Of a stretch of DNA of 38,273 nucleotides, positions 24,122 through 32,104 are shown piece after piece (the stretch's first letter is position 1; every line of letters starts with the position of its first letter). Source of the stretch: an uncultured Alphaproteobacteria bacterium (GTDB lineage Bacteria; Pseudomonadota; Alphaproteobacteria; CAAHEQ01; UBA3637); NCBI GenBank assembly GCA_949286465.1, contig CASECI010000031.1, forward strand, positions 1-38,273. The letters run 5' to 3'. Under the pieces are notes generated by a model, which was not told the DNA's origin, did not search any database, and saw only the letters and a program-made list of their open reading frames with translations. The translations under genes were made by a program, and so were the position numbers.

Positions 24122-24192
24122 TAATCAACAAGAAATTTCCATACCCTCTTGTTGAGATGGGAGAGCTCTTATAAAACTAGGGGCTCTTTTTT
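24122..24192 (+). ncRNA. Candidate two-hairpin small RNA (about 70 nt)
   Basis: Starting about 7 bases after a near-consensus promoter, CAACAAGA (24126-24133) pairs perfectly with TCTTGTTG (24147-24154), with a 13-base loop AATTTCCATACCC. A second stem, AGAGCTC (24162-24168) with GGGCTCT (24181-24187), is followed by six T and would be the terminator. A C-rich loop could pair with Shine-Dalgarno-like sequences. An alternative pairing, CCCTCT with AGATGGG, could compete with the first stem. I do not recognise a named RNA family. Confidence 0.55.
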
Positions 24193-24212
24193 ATGGAGAT
24201 TTATCTTTCATC

Positions 24213-24241
24213 TTGACAGTTTTTCATTTTTAAAGTAGAAA
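24213..24241 (+). promoter_or_regulatory. Promoter of tRNA-Thr
   Basis: TTGACA (24213-24218), 17 bases, TAGAAA (24236-24241), ending 13 bases before the tRNA. The HAD gene 20 bases after the tRNA has no separate terminator between, so it may be cotranscribed. Confidence 0.55.
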
Positions 24242-24254
24242 TATTGCCAGTAGT

Positions 24255-24329
24255 GCCGCTGTGGCTCAGTGGTAGAGCACACCCTTGGTAAGGGTGGGGT
24301 CGTGAGTCCGATTCTCACCAGCGGCACCA
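24255..24329 (+). tRNA. tRNA-Thr (anticodon GGT), unusual T-loop
   Basis: This is a 75-base tRNA with encoded CCA. The acceptor GCCGCTG pairs with CAGCGGC, the anticodon stem CACCC/GGGTG encloses TTGGTAA (anticodon GGT), and the T-stem is GTGAG/CTCAC. The T-loop reads TCCGATT rather than TTCGATT, so position 55, normally U and converted to pseudouridine, is C. Confidence 0.94.
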
Positions 24330-24349
24330 GTTTTCTAGGATTTTCTCTT

Positions 24350-25009
24350 ATGACTATAAAATACTGTGTGTGGGATGTTGGACAAGTTATATATCCATAT
24401 ACACTAAGTTATTTAGATACATGGGCTTTTTCCAAAACAAAAAGTAAAGAAGACTATATCAATAAAGGTGGTATTAAGACTTTTGATTATAAGCCTTATA
24501 TGCTAGGTAAAGAAAATAATGAAGAATTTACTAAAAGATTATGTTTCGAATATAATATTCCTTTTGGGGAGCAAACTCTACTTGAAGTAAAAAAAGCATT
24601 ATACCAAGGAGTTGGAAAATTTTATAAAGAAACGATAGAGACAATGAAAATCCTATCCTCAATAGGAATTCAAAATTGTATTTTATCTAATGCTCTTCCA
24701 ATGCTGGCTGATACAGCTCCCAAATTAGTTGATGAAAAATATCGTTTTGCTTCTTTTAATTTACATTTATTAAAGCCAAATCCTGAAATTTATGTACAAA
24801 TCTGCCAACGTCTTAATTGTCACTTCAACGAAATAATCTTTATTGATGATAAGGAAAAAAATGTACTTGTTGCTGATTCTTTAGGGATTCATGGTATTGT
24901 GTTTAATAGACAAACTATCCAAGATAAATGCTTAAAATTAATAAAGGAAAATAACTACCAACAACAAAAGATATTTTCCTTAAAGAAATCACACCATCAT
25001 GAACGGTAA
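24350..25009 (+). CDS. HAD-family phosphatase (YihX-like)
   Basis: This 219-residue cytoplasmic hydrolase has HAD motifs in order: nucleophile Asp9 in CVWDVGQVIY, Ser113-Asn114 in ILSNAL, Lys142 in LLKPNPEIY, and FIDDKEKN with Asp166/Asp167. The DxG form of the first motif is like YihX-type sugar-phosphate phosphatases, whose motif is DLGNV, so the missing second Asp is not alarming. The start is ATG 24350 with AGGA upstream. The frame is open further 5' but runs through tRNA-Thr and is not used. The substrate is unknown; a sugar or nucleotide phosphate is likely. It may be cotranscribed with the tRNA. Confidence 0.85.
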   Translation: MTIKYCVWDVGQVIYPYTLSYLDTWAFSKTKSKEDYINKGGIKTFDYKPYMLGKENNEEFTKRLCFEYNIPFGEQTLLEVKKALYQGVGKFYKETIETMKILSSIGIQNCILSNALPMLADTAPKLVDEKYRFASFNLHLLKPNPEIYVQICQRLNCHFNEIIFIDDKEKNVLVADSLGIHGIVFNRQTIQDKCLKLIKENNYQQQKIFSLKKSHHHER

Positions 25010-25148
25010 GGTCGTTTAAATTTTTTGATATTAAGAAAACTTAATAAAATATAATTATATTGAATTTTTCTTGACATATGACACAAAATAATAATAAAAA
25101 ACAACTTCCCTGTCTCTTAATAACAACTTATTTAATATAAGAAAGAAA

Positions 25149-25466
25149 ATGTCTTGGATATACTTATTCATTGCCTCTATTTTAGAAATTGGTTGGCCTT
25201 TAGGATTGAAAATGGCTGACTTTTCTTCACAAAAAAGCCTCTGGATACTCTTCAGTGTAAGCACTATGATTTTAAGTGGTTTCTTTCTATATCTAGCTCA
25301 AAAAGAAATTCCTATTGGAACTGCATATGCCATTTGGACTGGCATAGGTGCTTCTTGTACCTTTATTTTGGGAATCTTATTTTTTAATGACTCTTGCTCA
25401 ACTCTTCGAGCATTAGGCATTCTGTTTATTATTTTAGGCATCTTATGTCTCAAATTCGGACATTAA
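25149..25466 (+). CDS. gdx: SMR-family exporter, Gdx/SugE type (guanidinium)
   Basis: This 105-residue protein has four membrane helices and works as a dimer. The essential Glu13 lies in LEIGWPLGLK. The block IGTAYAIWTGIGA is the signature of the SugE/Gdx branch, which exports guanidinium in exchange for protons, rather than the EmrE multidrug branch. Trp16, Ser43, Tyr60 and Trp63 agree with binding-site positions known in Gdx proteins. No guanidine riboswitch is visible in the short leader. A TTGACA at 25071 is the likely -35. It converges on the GT2 gene with only 9 bases between stops. Confidence 0.88.
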   Translation: MSWIYLFIASILEIGWPLGLKMADFSSQKSLWILFSVSTMILSGFFLYLAQKEIPIGTAYAIWTGIGASCTFILGILFFNDSCSTLRALGILFIILGILCLKFGH

Positions 25467-25475
25467 CGCTTAATA

Positions 25476-26465
25476 TTACTTAAAAATTTTTCTCATTAAC
25501 GGAATAACATCTTGCACATTTTTTGCTTTCATTAGTTTTTTGTAAGCAAAATAACGCTTCAATTTGTGACCTTTCCAAGACATTAGTCTATCCTTTTGAA
25601 GTCGAATAAAAAATGCTCGATACCTTAAAAGGATTTCTGTTAAATCTTCTTCTTTTTCTATATGCCTAAAAATACTATTAAATGCTTGTTTTATATACTT
25701 AGGGAAAATGTGTCTGGATATATATTTCAATTGGTTAGGACTATTTTGATAATATTCTATAATCTTATCTATACCGATACAATAATCTGTCATTTTCTTT
25801 ACTGTCCAATTACTATGTGTAATAGACTGATTATTTTCCATATAGAAGTAAAGCGGCAAAGAAGTTATAACCGCTTTAGGTTTATTTTTCAACAAACATA
25901 TTGTAAAGGGAAAATCTTCAAAATAAATACAGGGAATAAATGGAAGATTAGTAATCAACTCCCTTTTATATAATTTAAAAGCGTTGATTGGAAAATGATA
26001 CTTACTTTTTCTTCCTATTCGTTTTAGAGCATCCTTATCAATACATACTGTTTCTTTTTTATAATCATAAATTGGTACTTGTTTAGGCGATTCTTGAACT
26101 CTTAAAAGATCATGCACGGCTAAATCAGCATCATTCTTGGTTATTAAATAATAAAGAATCTCCAAAGCTTGAGGATGAAGCGTATCATCAGAATCTAGAA
26201 AATAAACATACTCCCCGTTCGACTTTTTAACGCCATTATTTCGAGCCATAGATAAACCTTGATTGGATTGGGTGTAAACATTGATACGGGTATCTTGGCG
26301 ACGAAACGCTTCCAATATATCAGCAGATGTATCAGTACTTCCATCATTGACACAAATAATCTCAAAATTTTTAAAAGTCTGAGATAAAACTGAAGCCAAA
26401 CAAGCTCCTAAGTACTTTTCAGAGTTATATATAGGTATAACTACAGAAATTCTAGATCTTTCCAC
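25476..26465 (-). CDS. Family 2 glycosyltransferase
   Basis: This 329-residue GT-A enzyme carries VSVVIPIYNSEKYLG-type N-terminus, VNDGSTD (39-45) and the metal-binding DSDD (91-94) in VYFLDSDDTLHP. The C-terminal half is basic and likely membrane-associated. It adds a sugar from a nucleotide donor to a surface glycan. The start is GTG at 26465 with AAAAGGAAAG upstream. It is transcribed away from the rest of the glycan cluster, across a 149-base divergent promoter region. Donor and acceptor cannot be told. Confidence 0.9.
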   Translation of the reverse strand: MERSRISVVIPIYNSEKYLGACLASVLSQTFKNFEIICVNDGSTDTSADILEAFRRQDTRINVYTQSNQGLSMARNNGVKKSNGEYVYFLDSDDTLHPQALEILYYLITKNDADLAVHDLLRVQESPKQVPIYDYKKETVCIDKDALKRIGRKSKYHFPINAFKLYKRELITNLPFIPCIYFEDFPFTICLLKNKPKAVITSLPLYFYMENNQSITHSNWTVKKMTDYCIGIDKIIEYYQNSPNQLKYISRHIFPKYIKQAFNSIFRHIEKEEDLTEILLRYRAFFIRLQKDRLMSWKGHKLKRYFAYKKLMKAKNVQDVIPLMRKIFK

Positions 26466-26614
26466 TTTTCTTTCCTTTTATACAACCTTAAAAAAAATTA
26501 ATATTTTCTGTATACAGATTATATGGAAATATGTCATAAGAAATCAACAAAACTTTTTATATTGAAATTAATCTTGTTTTAGAATAGACTTTACCCGCTG
26601 GTCGGGATATTGTT
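26466..26614 (+). promoter_or_regulatory. Divergent promoter region of the glycan cluster
   Basis: On the minus strand TTGATT, 18 bases, TATAAT faces the GT2 gene. On the plus strand TTGAAA (26562-26567), 17 bases, TAGACT (26585-26590) faces the DUF4422 gene. No gene is visible in this stretch. Confidence 0.5.
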
Positions 26615-27433
26615 ATGAAAACAAAGATTTTTATATGCTACTATAAGATAGCTCCTATTATTGAAAATTCTATATTTATTCCAATCTCACTTGGGAAAGT
26701 AAGTCTTGGAAATATGCTATCTGATAAAACTGGAGACAGTATCTCAAGTAAAAATCCATCTTTCTGCGAACTGACAGCTCATTATTGGGTTTGGAAAAAT
26801 GTTAAAGCTGATTTTTATGGCTTTTTCCATTATCGACGTTTATTAGACTTTTCGTCACAGAATCATCTAAAAATATTTCATAAACTTTCTCCACGTATTT
26901 TCCAAAAATACTGCTGGGATCCTAAAATAATTGCTCAATTCTGCAAAACAGCCGATATTATCTTACCGCTCCTAAAAAAAGATAAGAAAAATTTGTCCTT
27001 ATATGAATATTACAAAAAAGAACATCATATCAAAGACCTAGATATAACTTTAAAAGTTCTTAAAGAAAAATACCCCGACATGGCACAAGCTGCTGATGAT
27101 GTAATAAATGGAACAAAAGGATATTTTGCAAATATTTTTATTATGCGCCAAAATTATTTTAAAGATTATGAAAAATGGCTCTTTGATATCTTATTTGAAG
27201 TAGAAAAACAAATTGATATTTCTAATTATACCCCCTACCAACGTCGTGTCTTTGGTTTTTTAGCCGAAAGATTAGAGAGTATTTATATCGAATATTTAAA
27301 ACGAACAACACAAGCGCGTATTGTAGAACTACCGCTTGTCTTTTGGGAAGAGAATGCAAAAAAATATTATCAACAAAAATTTAAATTTTTTAAACGCCGT
27401 TTCTTCCGGCTGATAGGATTATACCATGACTAA
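26615..27433 (+). CDS. DUF4422 glycosyltransferase
   Basis: This 272-residue protein of the DUF4422 family is predicted to be a glycosyltransferase of surface polysaccharides. Characteristic blocks: TGDSISSKNPSFCELTAHYW (39-58), WVWKN and FHYRRLLDF (71-79). A KGYFANIFIMRQNYF segment lies near residue 170, and the C-terminus is basic and aromatic, typical for membrane association. It is the first gene of a long overlapping plus-strand operon; its end overlaps the SDR gene by 8 bases. The same domain occurs again, fused to GT8, at the far end of the cluster. Confidence 0.85.
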   Translation: MKTKIFICYYKIAPIIENSIFIPISLGKVSLGNMLSDKTGDSISSKNPSFCELTAHYWVWKNVKADFYGFFHYRRLLDFSSQNHLKIFHKLSPRIFQKYCWDPKIIAQFCKTADIILPLLKKDKKNLSLYEYYKKEHHIKDLDITLKVLKEKYPDMAQAADDVINGTKGYFANIFIMRQNYFKDYEKWLFDILFEVEKQIDISNYTPYQRRVFGFLAERLESIYIEYLKRTTQARIVELPLVFWEENAKKYYQQKFKFFKRRFFRLIGLYHD

Positions 27434-28259
27434 AATTATCATAACTGGTGAAGCTAGTTATCTTGCTCAAGGCATACAACAATCTTTCCCTAACGATGAA
27501 ATGAAGATCTTATTTATGCCTGACCTAGATAAAAATAAAGACCTTATACGTTCGGCTGATGTTATTATCAATTTCTGCCTCCATCCCGAATTTTCTACCC
27601 GAGAATTTTCCGTCAATGAAATAATAGACACTGACATTGCTAAATGCATTAAAGGAACACAAGTTCGCTACTTCTTCTTAAGTTCTAGAAAGGTTTATGG
27701 TTCTTCGACTGATGTTACCATTTATTCCGAAGAGGCTCCTCTTTCTCCTACAGATTATTATTCTCATAATAAAATCAAAGAAGAACAATATCTAACATCT
27801 TTACTTGGTCCACAATTAACTATCGTTAGAATTGCAAATGTTATCGGAGATCCTATTTTAAGAAAAAATTATAAAACATTCATCGGATGGATTTCTTCAC
27901 AAATGGCAGAAAAAAATCATCTAACTGCTACAGAAAATCCTCTAACGATTAAAGACTATATCACTCGTTCATATTTACAAATTGCTCTACATGCCTTGGT
28001 ACATGCCAACGCAAGAGGTATTTATAATATTGGTTCTGGATTCGGTACAAGCCTTCACGAGCTCTTAACCGAAATGGTGGGCAAAGAAAATGTGGATTTT
28101 ATATCTGATAAGGCTCCAAAAGACCAATTTATATTAAATTGCACTAAACTTCATCAATTCATACCTGCGATGACAAAACCTATGCTTATTAGTCAATGTC
28201 ATAAAAATCAGGCCATCTTAAAAACATTTTATAAAAATAAGGAATTAGTATACTCATGA
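27426..28259 (+). CDS. NAD-dependent sugar epimerase/dehydratase-like (extended SDR)
   Basis: This 277-residue protein is a sugar-nucleotide SDR. The catalytic Tyr-Lys pair is in PTDYYSHNKIKEE and the catalytic-Ser region is FFLSSRKVYGSS. GIYNIGSG near residue 200 is typical of extended SDRs. The N-terminal NAD motif reads TGEASYLAQGI, a degenerate form of GxxGxxG, so cofactor binding or activity may be altered. It lies between DUF4422 and the mutase genes, overlapping both, and probably makes or modifies a sugar donor used by the cluster. The exact reaction is unknown. Confidence 0.82.
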   Translation: MTKIIITGEASYLAQGIQQSFPNDEMKILFMPDLDKNKDLIRSADVIINFCLHPEFSTREFSVNEIIDTDIAKCIKGTQVRYFFLSSRKVYGSSTDVTIYSEEAPLSPTDYYSHNKIKEEQYLTSLLGPQLTIVRIANVIGDPILRKNYKTFIGWISSQMAEKNHLTATENPLTIKDYITRSYLQIALHALVHANARGIYNIGSGFGTSLHELLTEMVGKENVDFISDKAPKDQFILNCTKLHQFIPAMTKPMLISQCHKNQAILKTFYKNKELVYS

Positions 28260-29371
28260 AAATCAAACATTTAATCGTTGGAGCCGGCCTATCTGGTGCC
28301 GTCTTAGCTGAACGAATTGCATCCCTTCTAAAAGAACCTGTAACCGTCATTGAAAAAAAAGATCATATCGCTGGAAATTGCTATGATTACAGAGATAAAA
28401 ATGGTATTTGTATTCATAAATATGGGCCTCATATCTTTCATACTAAAAATCAAACTGTTTGGAATTATCTCTCTAAATTCACGAAATGGCATCCTTTCTT
28501 CTTAAATGTAGAAGCTTTCGTTGATGGGCAAACGATTCCTCTTCCTTTTAATCTTAATTCTATTCGAGCTGTTTTTCCTAAACATCTTGCCGACATCTAC
28601 GAACAAAAGCTCATTGAAAAAGTAGGATTTGGAAATCAAATCTCTATTCTAGATTTAAAACAAATAAAAGATCCTGACCTAGAAAATTTATCTTCTTTTG
28701 TTTATGAAAAAGTCTGCCTCCATTATTATAAAAAACAATGGGGAATGACACCTGAAGAATTAGATCCTAGTGTCGCTAAACGTGTCCCGATTTGTGTTTC
28801 TAAAGATAACAGATATTTTCACGATACATATCAAGCTATCCCAATGGAAGGGTACACTCATCTGATCGAAAACTTATTAAATAATCCTCTGATTGATCTT
28901 CGTTTAAACGCTCCCTTTAATAAATCTGAATTTGATTATGAAAATCTTTACTATACTGGTCCTATAGATGAATTTTTTGATTTTGATTTAGGAGAGCTTC
29001 CTTATAGAAGCCTCTCTTTCGATATTCGTGAACTTAATTATCCCTTCTTTCAAAAATCAGTTGTCGTCAGCTATCCTACAAATTATGACTTCACTCGAAT
29101 TTGCGAACATAAGTATTTTTTAAATGATCAATCGAATAAAACTGTCGTCTCTTTCGAATACCCTGCTCCTTTCAAAAGAGGCGTTAATGAGCGATACTAC
29201 CCTATCCCTCAAGAAAAAAATCAACTTCTCTATCAAAAATACATCCAAAAGGCGAAAAATATACCAAACATTCACTTTTTGGGTAGACTTGGCGATTATA
29301 AATATTATAATATGGACACAGCTGTTGAGCGAGTCTTGACTTTTTTTGAGGATTTATATGGAAAAAATTAA
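28256..29371 (+). CDS. glf: UDP-galactopyranose mutase, copy 1
   Basis: This 371-residue flavoenzyme interconverts UDP-galactopyranose and UDP-galactofuranose. FAD-binding GAGLSG lies near residue 9. The family blocks HKYGPHIFHT, FTKWHPFF, PLPFNLNSI, KKQWGMTPEELDPS and AKRVPI (with the conserved Arg) are present, as is GRLGDYKYYNMD near the C-terminus. The YGPHIFHT form matches classic Glf. It overlaps the SDR gene (ATGA) and the next gene by 14 bases. Product sugar by family: galactofuranose, for surface glycan. Confidence 0.93.
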   Translation: MKIKHLIVGAGLSGAVLAERIASLLKEPVTVIEKKDHIAGNCYDYRDKNGICIHKYGPHIFHTKNQTVWNYLSKFTKWHPFFLNVEAFVDGQTIPLPFNLNSIRAVFPKHLADIYEQKLIEKVGFGNQISILDLKQIKDPDLENLSSFVYEKVCLHYYKKQWGMTPEELDPSVAKRVPICVSKDNRYFHDTYQAIPMEGYTHLIENLLNNPLIDLRLNAPFNKSEFDYENLYYTGPIDEFFDFDLGELPYRSLSFDIRELNYPFFQKSVVVSYPTNYDFTRICEHKYFLNDQSNKTVVSFEYPAPFKRGVNERYYPIPQEKNQLLYQKYIQKAKNIPNIHFLGRLGDYKYYNMDTAVERVLTFFEDLYGKN

Positions 29372-30485
29372 AAATTTAGTCGTTGGATGTGGCTTTTCTG
29401 GTGCAACTATCGCACGACAAATTGCTGATTGCTGGGATGAGGATGTCCTTATTATTGATAAGAAGAAGCATATCGCAGGTAATTCTTATGATTTCTTTGA
29501 TGAAAATGGTATTTGTATCCATCAATATGGAACGCATATCTTTCATACAAATCTAGAAAATGTGTGGCACTTCTTAAATAGATTCACAAAGTGGCACCCC
29601 TATTTTCATCATGTTTTAGCCAAAATTGATGGAATGGAAGTTCCAATCCCGTTTAATCTTAATTCTATAGCTATGCTATTTCCTTCATCATTGGCTTGTC
29701 GACTAGAAACAAAACTCATTAATCGTTTCGGACTAAATGTAAAAGTACCAATCTTAGATTTAAGAAAAGAAGGAGATAATGATTTAGAATTTCTTGCTCA
29801 ATATGTTTATGATAAAGTCTTTTTAAATTATACGCTCAAACAATGGGGATTAAAACCTGAAGAACTGGATCCAAGTGTTACTGCTCGTGTCCCAATTTAC
29901 ATCAGCAGAGATAACCGATATTTTCAAGACAAATATCAAGGGATTCCTGAATTTGGATTCTCTCAACTCATAAAAAATATGCTCGATCATCCTCGTATTC
30001 ATATCTTGCTCGAAAAAGATTATCGCGATGTAAAAAAAGAAATTGATGCTGAACGCTTATTTTTTACAGGATGTATTGATGAATTTTACGACTATCAATT
30101 CGGAGAACTTCCTTATCGAAGTATTCGTTTAGATTTTAGAACTTATTCCTATCCCTATTTTCAATCTAACTCCGTTATCAACTATCCGAATAATTTCGAC
30201 TTTACTCGAATTGGAGAATACAAATATTTCCTAAATAATCAATCAGATAAAACCGTTGTCTCTTTTGAGTATCCTCAATCGTATATACGAGGAGAAAATG
30301 AACCTTATTATCCAATCGTAAAAGAAGAAAATCAAAATTTATATGAACGTTATTTAACTAAAGCAAAAGAATCTGATAAATTAGTTTATTTTCTTGGTCG
30401 CCTAGGTGATTATAAGTATTATGATATGGATAAGGCTGTTAATCGGGCTCTTCAACTTTTTAATAATATTCAGGATAAAAGATAA
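29358..30485 (+). CDS. UDP-galactopyranose mutase-like, copy 2
   Basis: This is a 375-residue second mutase beside the first. It keeps FAD motif GCGFSG, FTKWHPYF, PIPFNLNSI, KQWGLKPEELDPS, TARVPI and GRLGDYKYYDMD. It differs in the active-site block: YGTHIFHT instead of YGPHIFHT. By eye the two share roughly half their residues, so the duplication is old. Mutase paralogues with altered specificity are known for UDP-GalNAc, GDP-heptose and dTDP-Fuc3NAc, so this may make another furanose. The start is ATG 29358 with GAGGAT upstream; a TTG at 29346 is in frame but less likely. Confidence 0.88.
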   Translation: MEKIKNLVVGCGFSGATIARQIADCWDEDVLIIDKKKHIAGNSYDFFDENGICIHQYGTHIFHTNLENVWHFLNRFTKWHPYFHHVLAKIDGMEVPIPFNLNSIAMLFPSSLACRLETKLINRFGLNVKVPILDLRKEGDNDLEFLAQYVYDKVFLNYTLKQWGLKPEELDPSVTARVPIYISRDNRYFQDKYQGIPEFGFSQLIKNMLDHPRIHILLEKDYRDVKKEIDAERLFFTGCIDEFYDYQFGELPYRSIRLDFRTYSYPYFQSNSVINYPNNFDFTRIGEYKYFLNNQSDKTVVSFEYPQSYIRGENEPYYPIVKEENQNLYERYLTKAKESDKLVYFLGRLGDYKYYDMDKAVNRALQLFNNIQDKR

Positions 30486-31474
30486 TGCGTTTTATACAAA
30501 ACCTATTCCATTTCCAAGAGAAAAAAATATCCCCTCCCTTGAATCAACCTATCCCTCAGGAGGACAATCACTTAATAATAATCAGTGAGCAAATAAGACA
30601 AATCGAAGAAAAACAAAATCAATTGATGAATGAACTCATCCATTTGAAAAATATCATAACTGTCTCTACAGACATCTCAAAAACCCCCGCCGCCTCTGGA
30701 GACTTAAAATTAATTCAAGAGTGTGCTTTAATCTTATTAAAAAAACTCGATAAAATTTGTAAATCTAATCATATTCAATATTGGATGGATTTTGGATCTC
30801 TGTTAGGAACTATTCGCCACCAAGGTTTTATCCCTTGGGATGATGATATGGATGTATCCATGCTCCGAGAAGACTATGAAAAATTACTCCCTATTTTAGA
30901 AACTGAATTTACGCAGGATGGGTTCCACTATTCCACGGGAGATATTATTCGTTTGTTTTACAAAGGAATTCCTGCACAGGTTGATATTTTCCCATATGAT
31001 AGAGGCTCGGAAAATGAAGCTCCTGAAATGGGGTCTATCCAAGAAAAAGAACTATCTGATAAAATGTGGTATATCCATACTGACTTAATTAAACCAGATT
31101 GGTCTCGCTTGGAAACAATGGAAGATACCATACCAAGAGATAAATATAGTGAAGTTCGTTCTTTGTATACAGATGTTTTTCTCGAGAAAAAAGAACCTGC
31201 AGAAAAAGGATATCTATTCCCTGGATTAGAAACTTTTCCGCCTCAACGTGCTATTTTTCAAAACGATTGGGTATTTCCTCTTCAAAAAGCAAGCTTTGAA
31301 GGTCTCAGTGTCCTTGTCCCCAACAATACGCATCTTTTTTTAAAACGTTATTATCATAACTATATGGCATTCCCTATTGATTGTTATCCTAAACATCCTT
31401 CTATCATGGGCAGACTAAATACTCAAAGTATTATAGATATGCAAAATCTCATTAAAAAGGAATACTCTAAATGA
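30485..31474 (+). CDS. LicD-family phosphotransferase
   Basis: This is a 329-residue protein. An N-terminal coiled coil (about 33-57, ISEQIRQIEEKQNQL) is followed by the LicD/Fukutin nucleotidyltransferase-fold core. The core has YWMDFGSLLGTIRHQGFIP (99-117) and the acidic triad WDDDMD (118-123). LicD enzymes attach phosphocholine or other phospho-groups to surface sugars. No choline kinase or transport gene is near, so the group added is not known. It overlaps glf copy 2 (TAATG) and the methyltransferase (ATGA). Confidence 0.88.
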   Translation: MRFIQNLFHFQEKKISPPLNQPIPQEDNHLIIISEQIRQIEEKQNQLMNELIHLKNIITVSTDISKTPAASGDLKLIQECALILLKKLDKICKSNHIQYWMDFGSLLGTIRHQGFIPWDDDMDVSMLREDYEKLLPILETEFTQDGFHYSTGDIIRLFYKGIPAQVDIFPYDRGSENEAPEMGSIQEKELSDKMWYIHTDLIKPDWSRLETMEDTIPRDKYSEVRSLYTDVFLEKKEPAEKGYLFPGLETFPPQRAIFQNDWVFPLQKASFEGLSVLVPNNTHLFLKRYYHNYMAFPIDCYPKHPSIMGRLNTQSIIDMQNLIKKEYSK

Positions 31475-32100
31475 CTGATTTATCGTATTGGCAAACATAT
31501 TATGCTTCTCATCTGACTCCTGATGAGCCATCTTTATTTGCAAAATTTTGTACCTCTTCCTTTTTAAAACCTTCTATGCAAATACTGGAATTGGGATGTG
31601 GAAACGGCAGAGATTCTATTTATTTTTCTAATCAAAAGTTAAATGTAACAGCGGTTGATCAATGTCAAGAAGAAATTAATTACTTATCTCAGCAATACCC
31701 TGATATTCATTTTGTAAATGCAGACTTTACTCAATTAAAAAATCTTCCTCTTTTTGATGCTATTTACTCAAGATTTACGCTACACACTATTACTTCGAAC
31801 GAAGAAACAAGAGTCTTTCAATGGGCTTATCAACATCTCAAAAAGAATGGATTTTTCTTAATTGAAGCGAGAGGGCAAAAAAATGCTTATTTCCAAAAAG
31901 GAGAACCTGTTCCAAATGAACCTGACGCTTTCGTTTACGAAGGACATTTTCGACGCTTTATTAACCTTTCTCAAACAGTAAAAAAACTTGAACATCATGG
32001 CTTCCATACTGTCCTAGCTGAAGAAGAAGCTGGATTTGCTCCCCGACAAAATGAAAATCAAATCTTTTGTCGTTTAATTGCTCAGAAAGTGCGGGATTAA
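31471..32100 (+). CDS. Class I SAM-dependent methyltransferase
   Basis: This 209-residue methyltransferase has SAM-binding motif I ILELGCGNGRDS (38-49), an acidic end to strand 2 (VTAVDQC), and NADFTQL for motif III. DAIYSRFTLHTI resembles post-motif II. The family includes small-molecule and sugar methyltransferases. Within the glycan operon it probably O-methylates a sugar, perhaps as a chain-capping step. Its start overlaps the LicD stop (ATGA). Confidence 0.85.
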   Translation: MTDLSYWQTYYASHLTPDEPSLFAKFCTSSFLKPSMQILELGCGNGRDSIYFSNQKLNVTAVDQCQEEINYLSQQYPDIHFVNADFTQLKNLPLFDAIYSRFTLHTITSNEETRVFQWAYQHLKKNGFFLIEARGQKNAYFQKGEPVPNEPDAFVYEGHFRRFINLSQTVKKLEHHGFHTVLAEEEAGFAPRQNENQIFCRLIAQKVRD

Positions 32101-32104
32101 GCGA

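Noticed and set aside
24269..24349. Longer N-terminus for the HAD phosphatase
   Set aside because: It would start inside tRNA-Thr. The family N-terminus with the nucleophile Asp begins at ATG 24350.
25010..25148. Guanidine riboswitch upstream of the Gdx-type exporter
   Set aside because: The leader after the likely promoter is only about 50 bases, with no ykkC-like paired structure or ACGR-loop hairpin pair.
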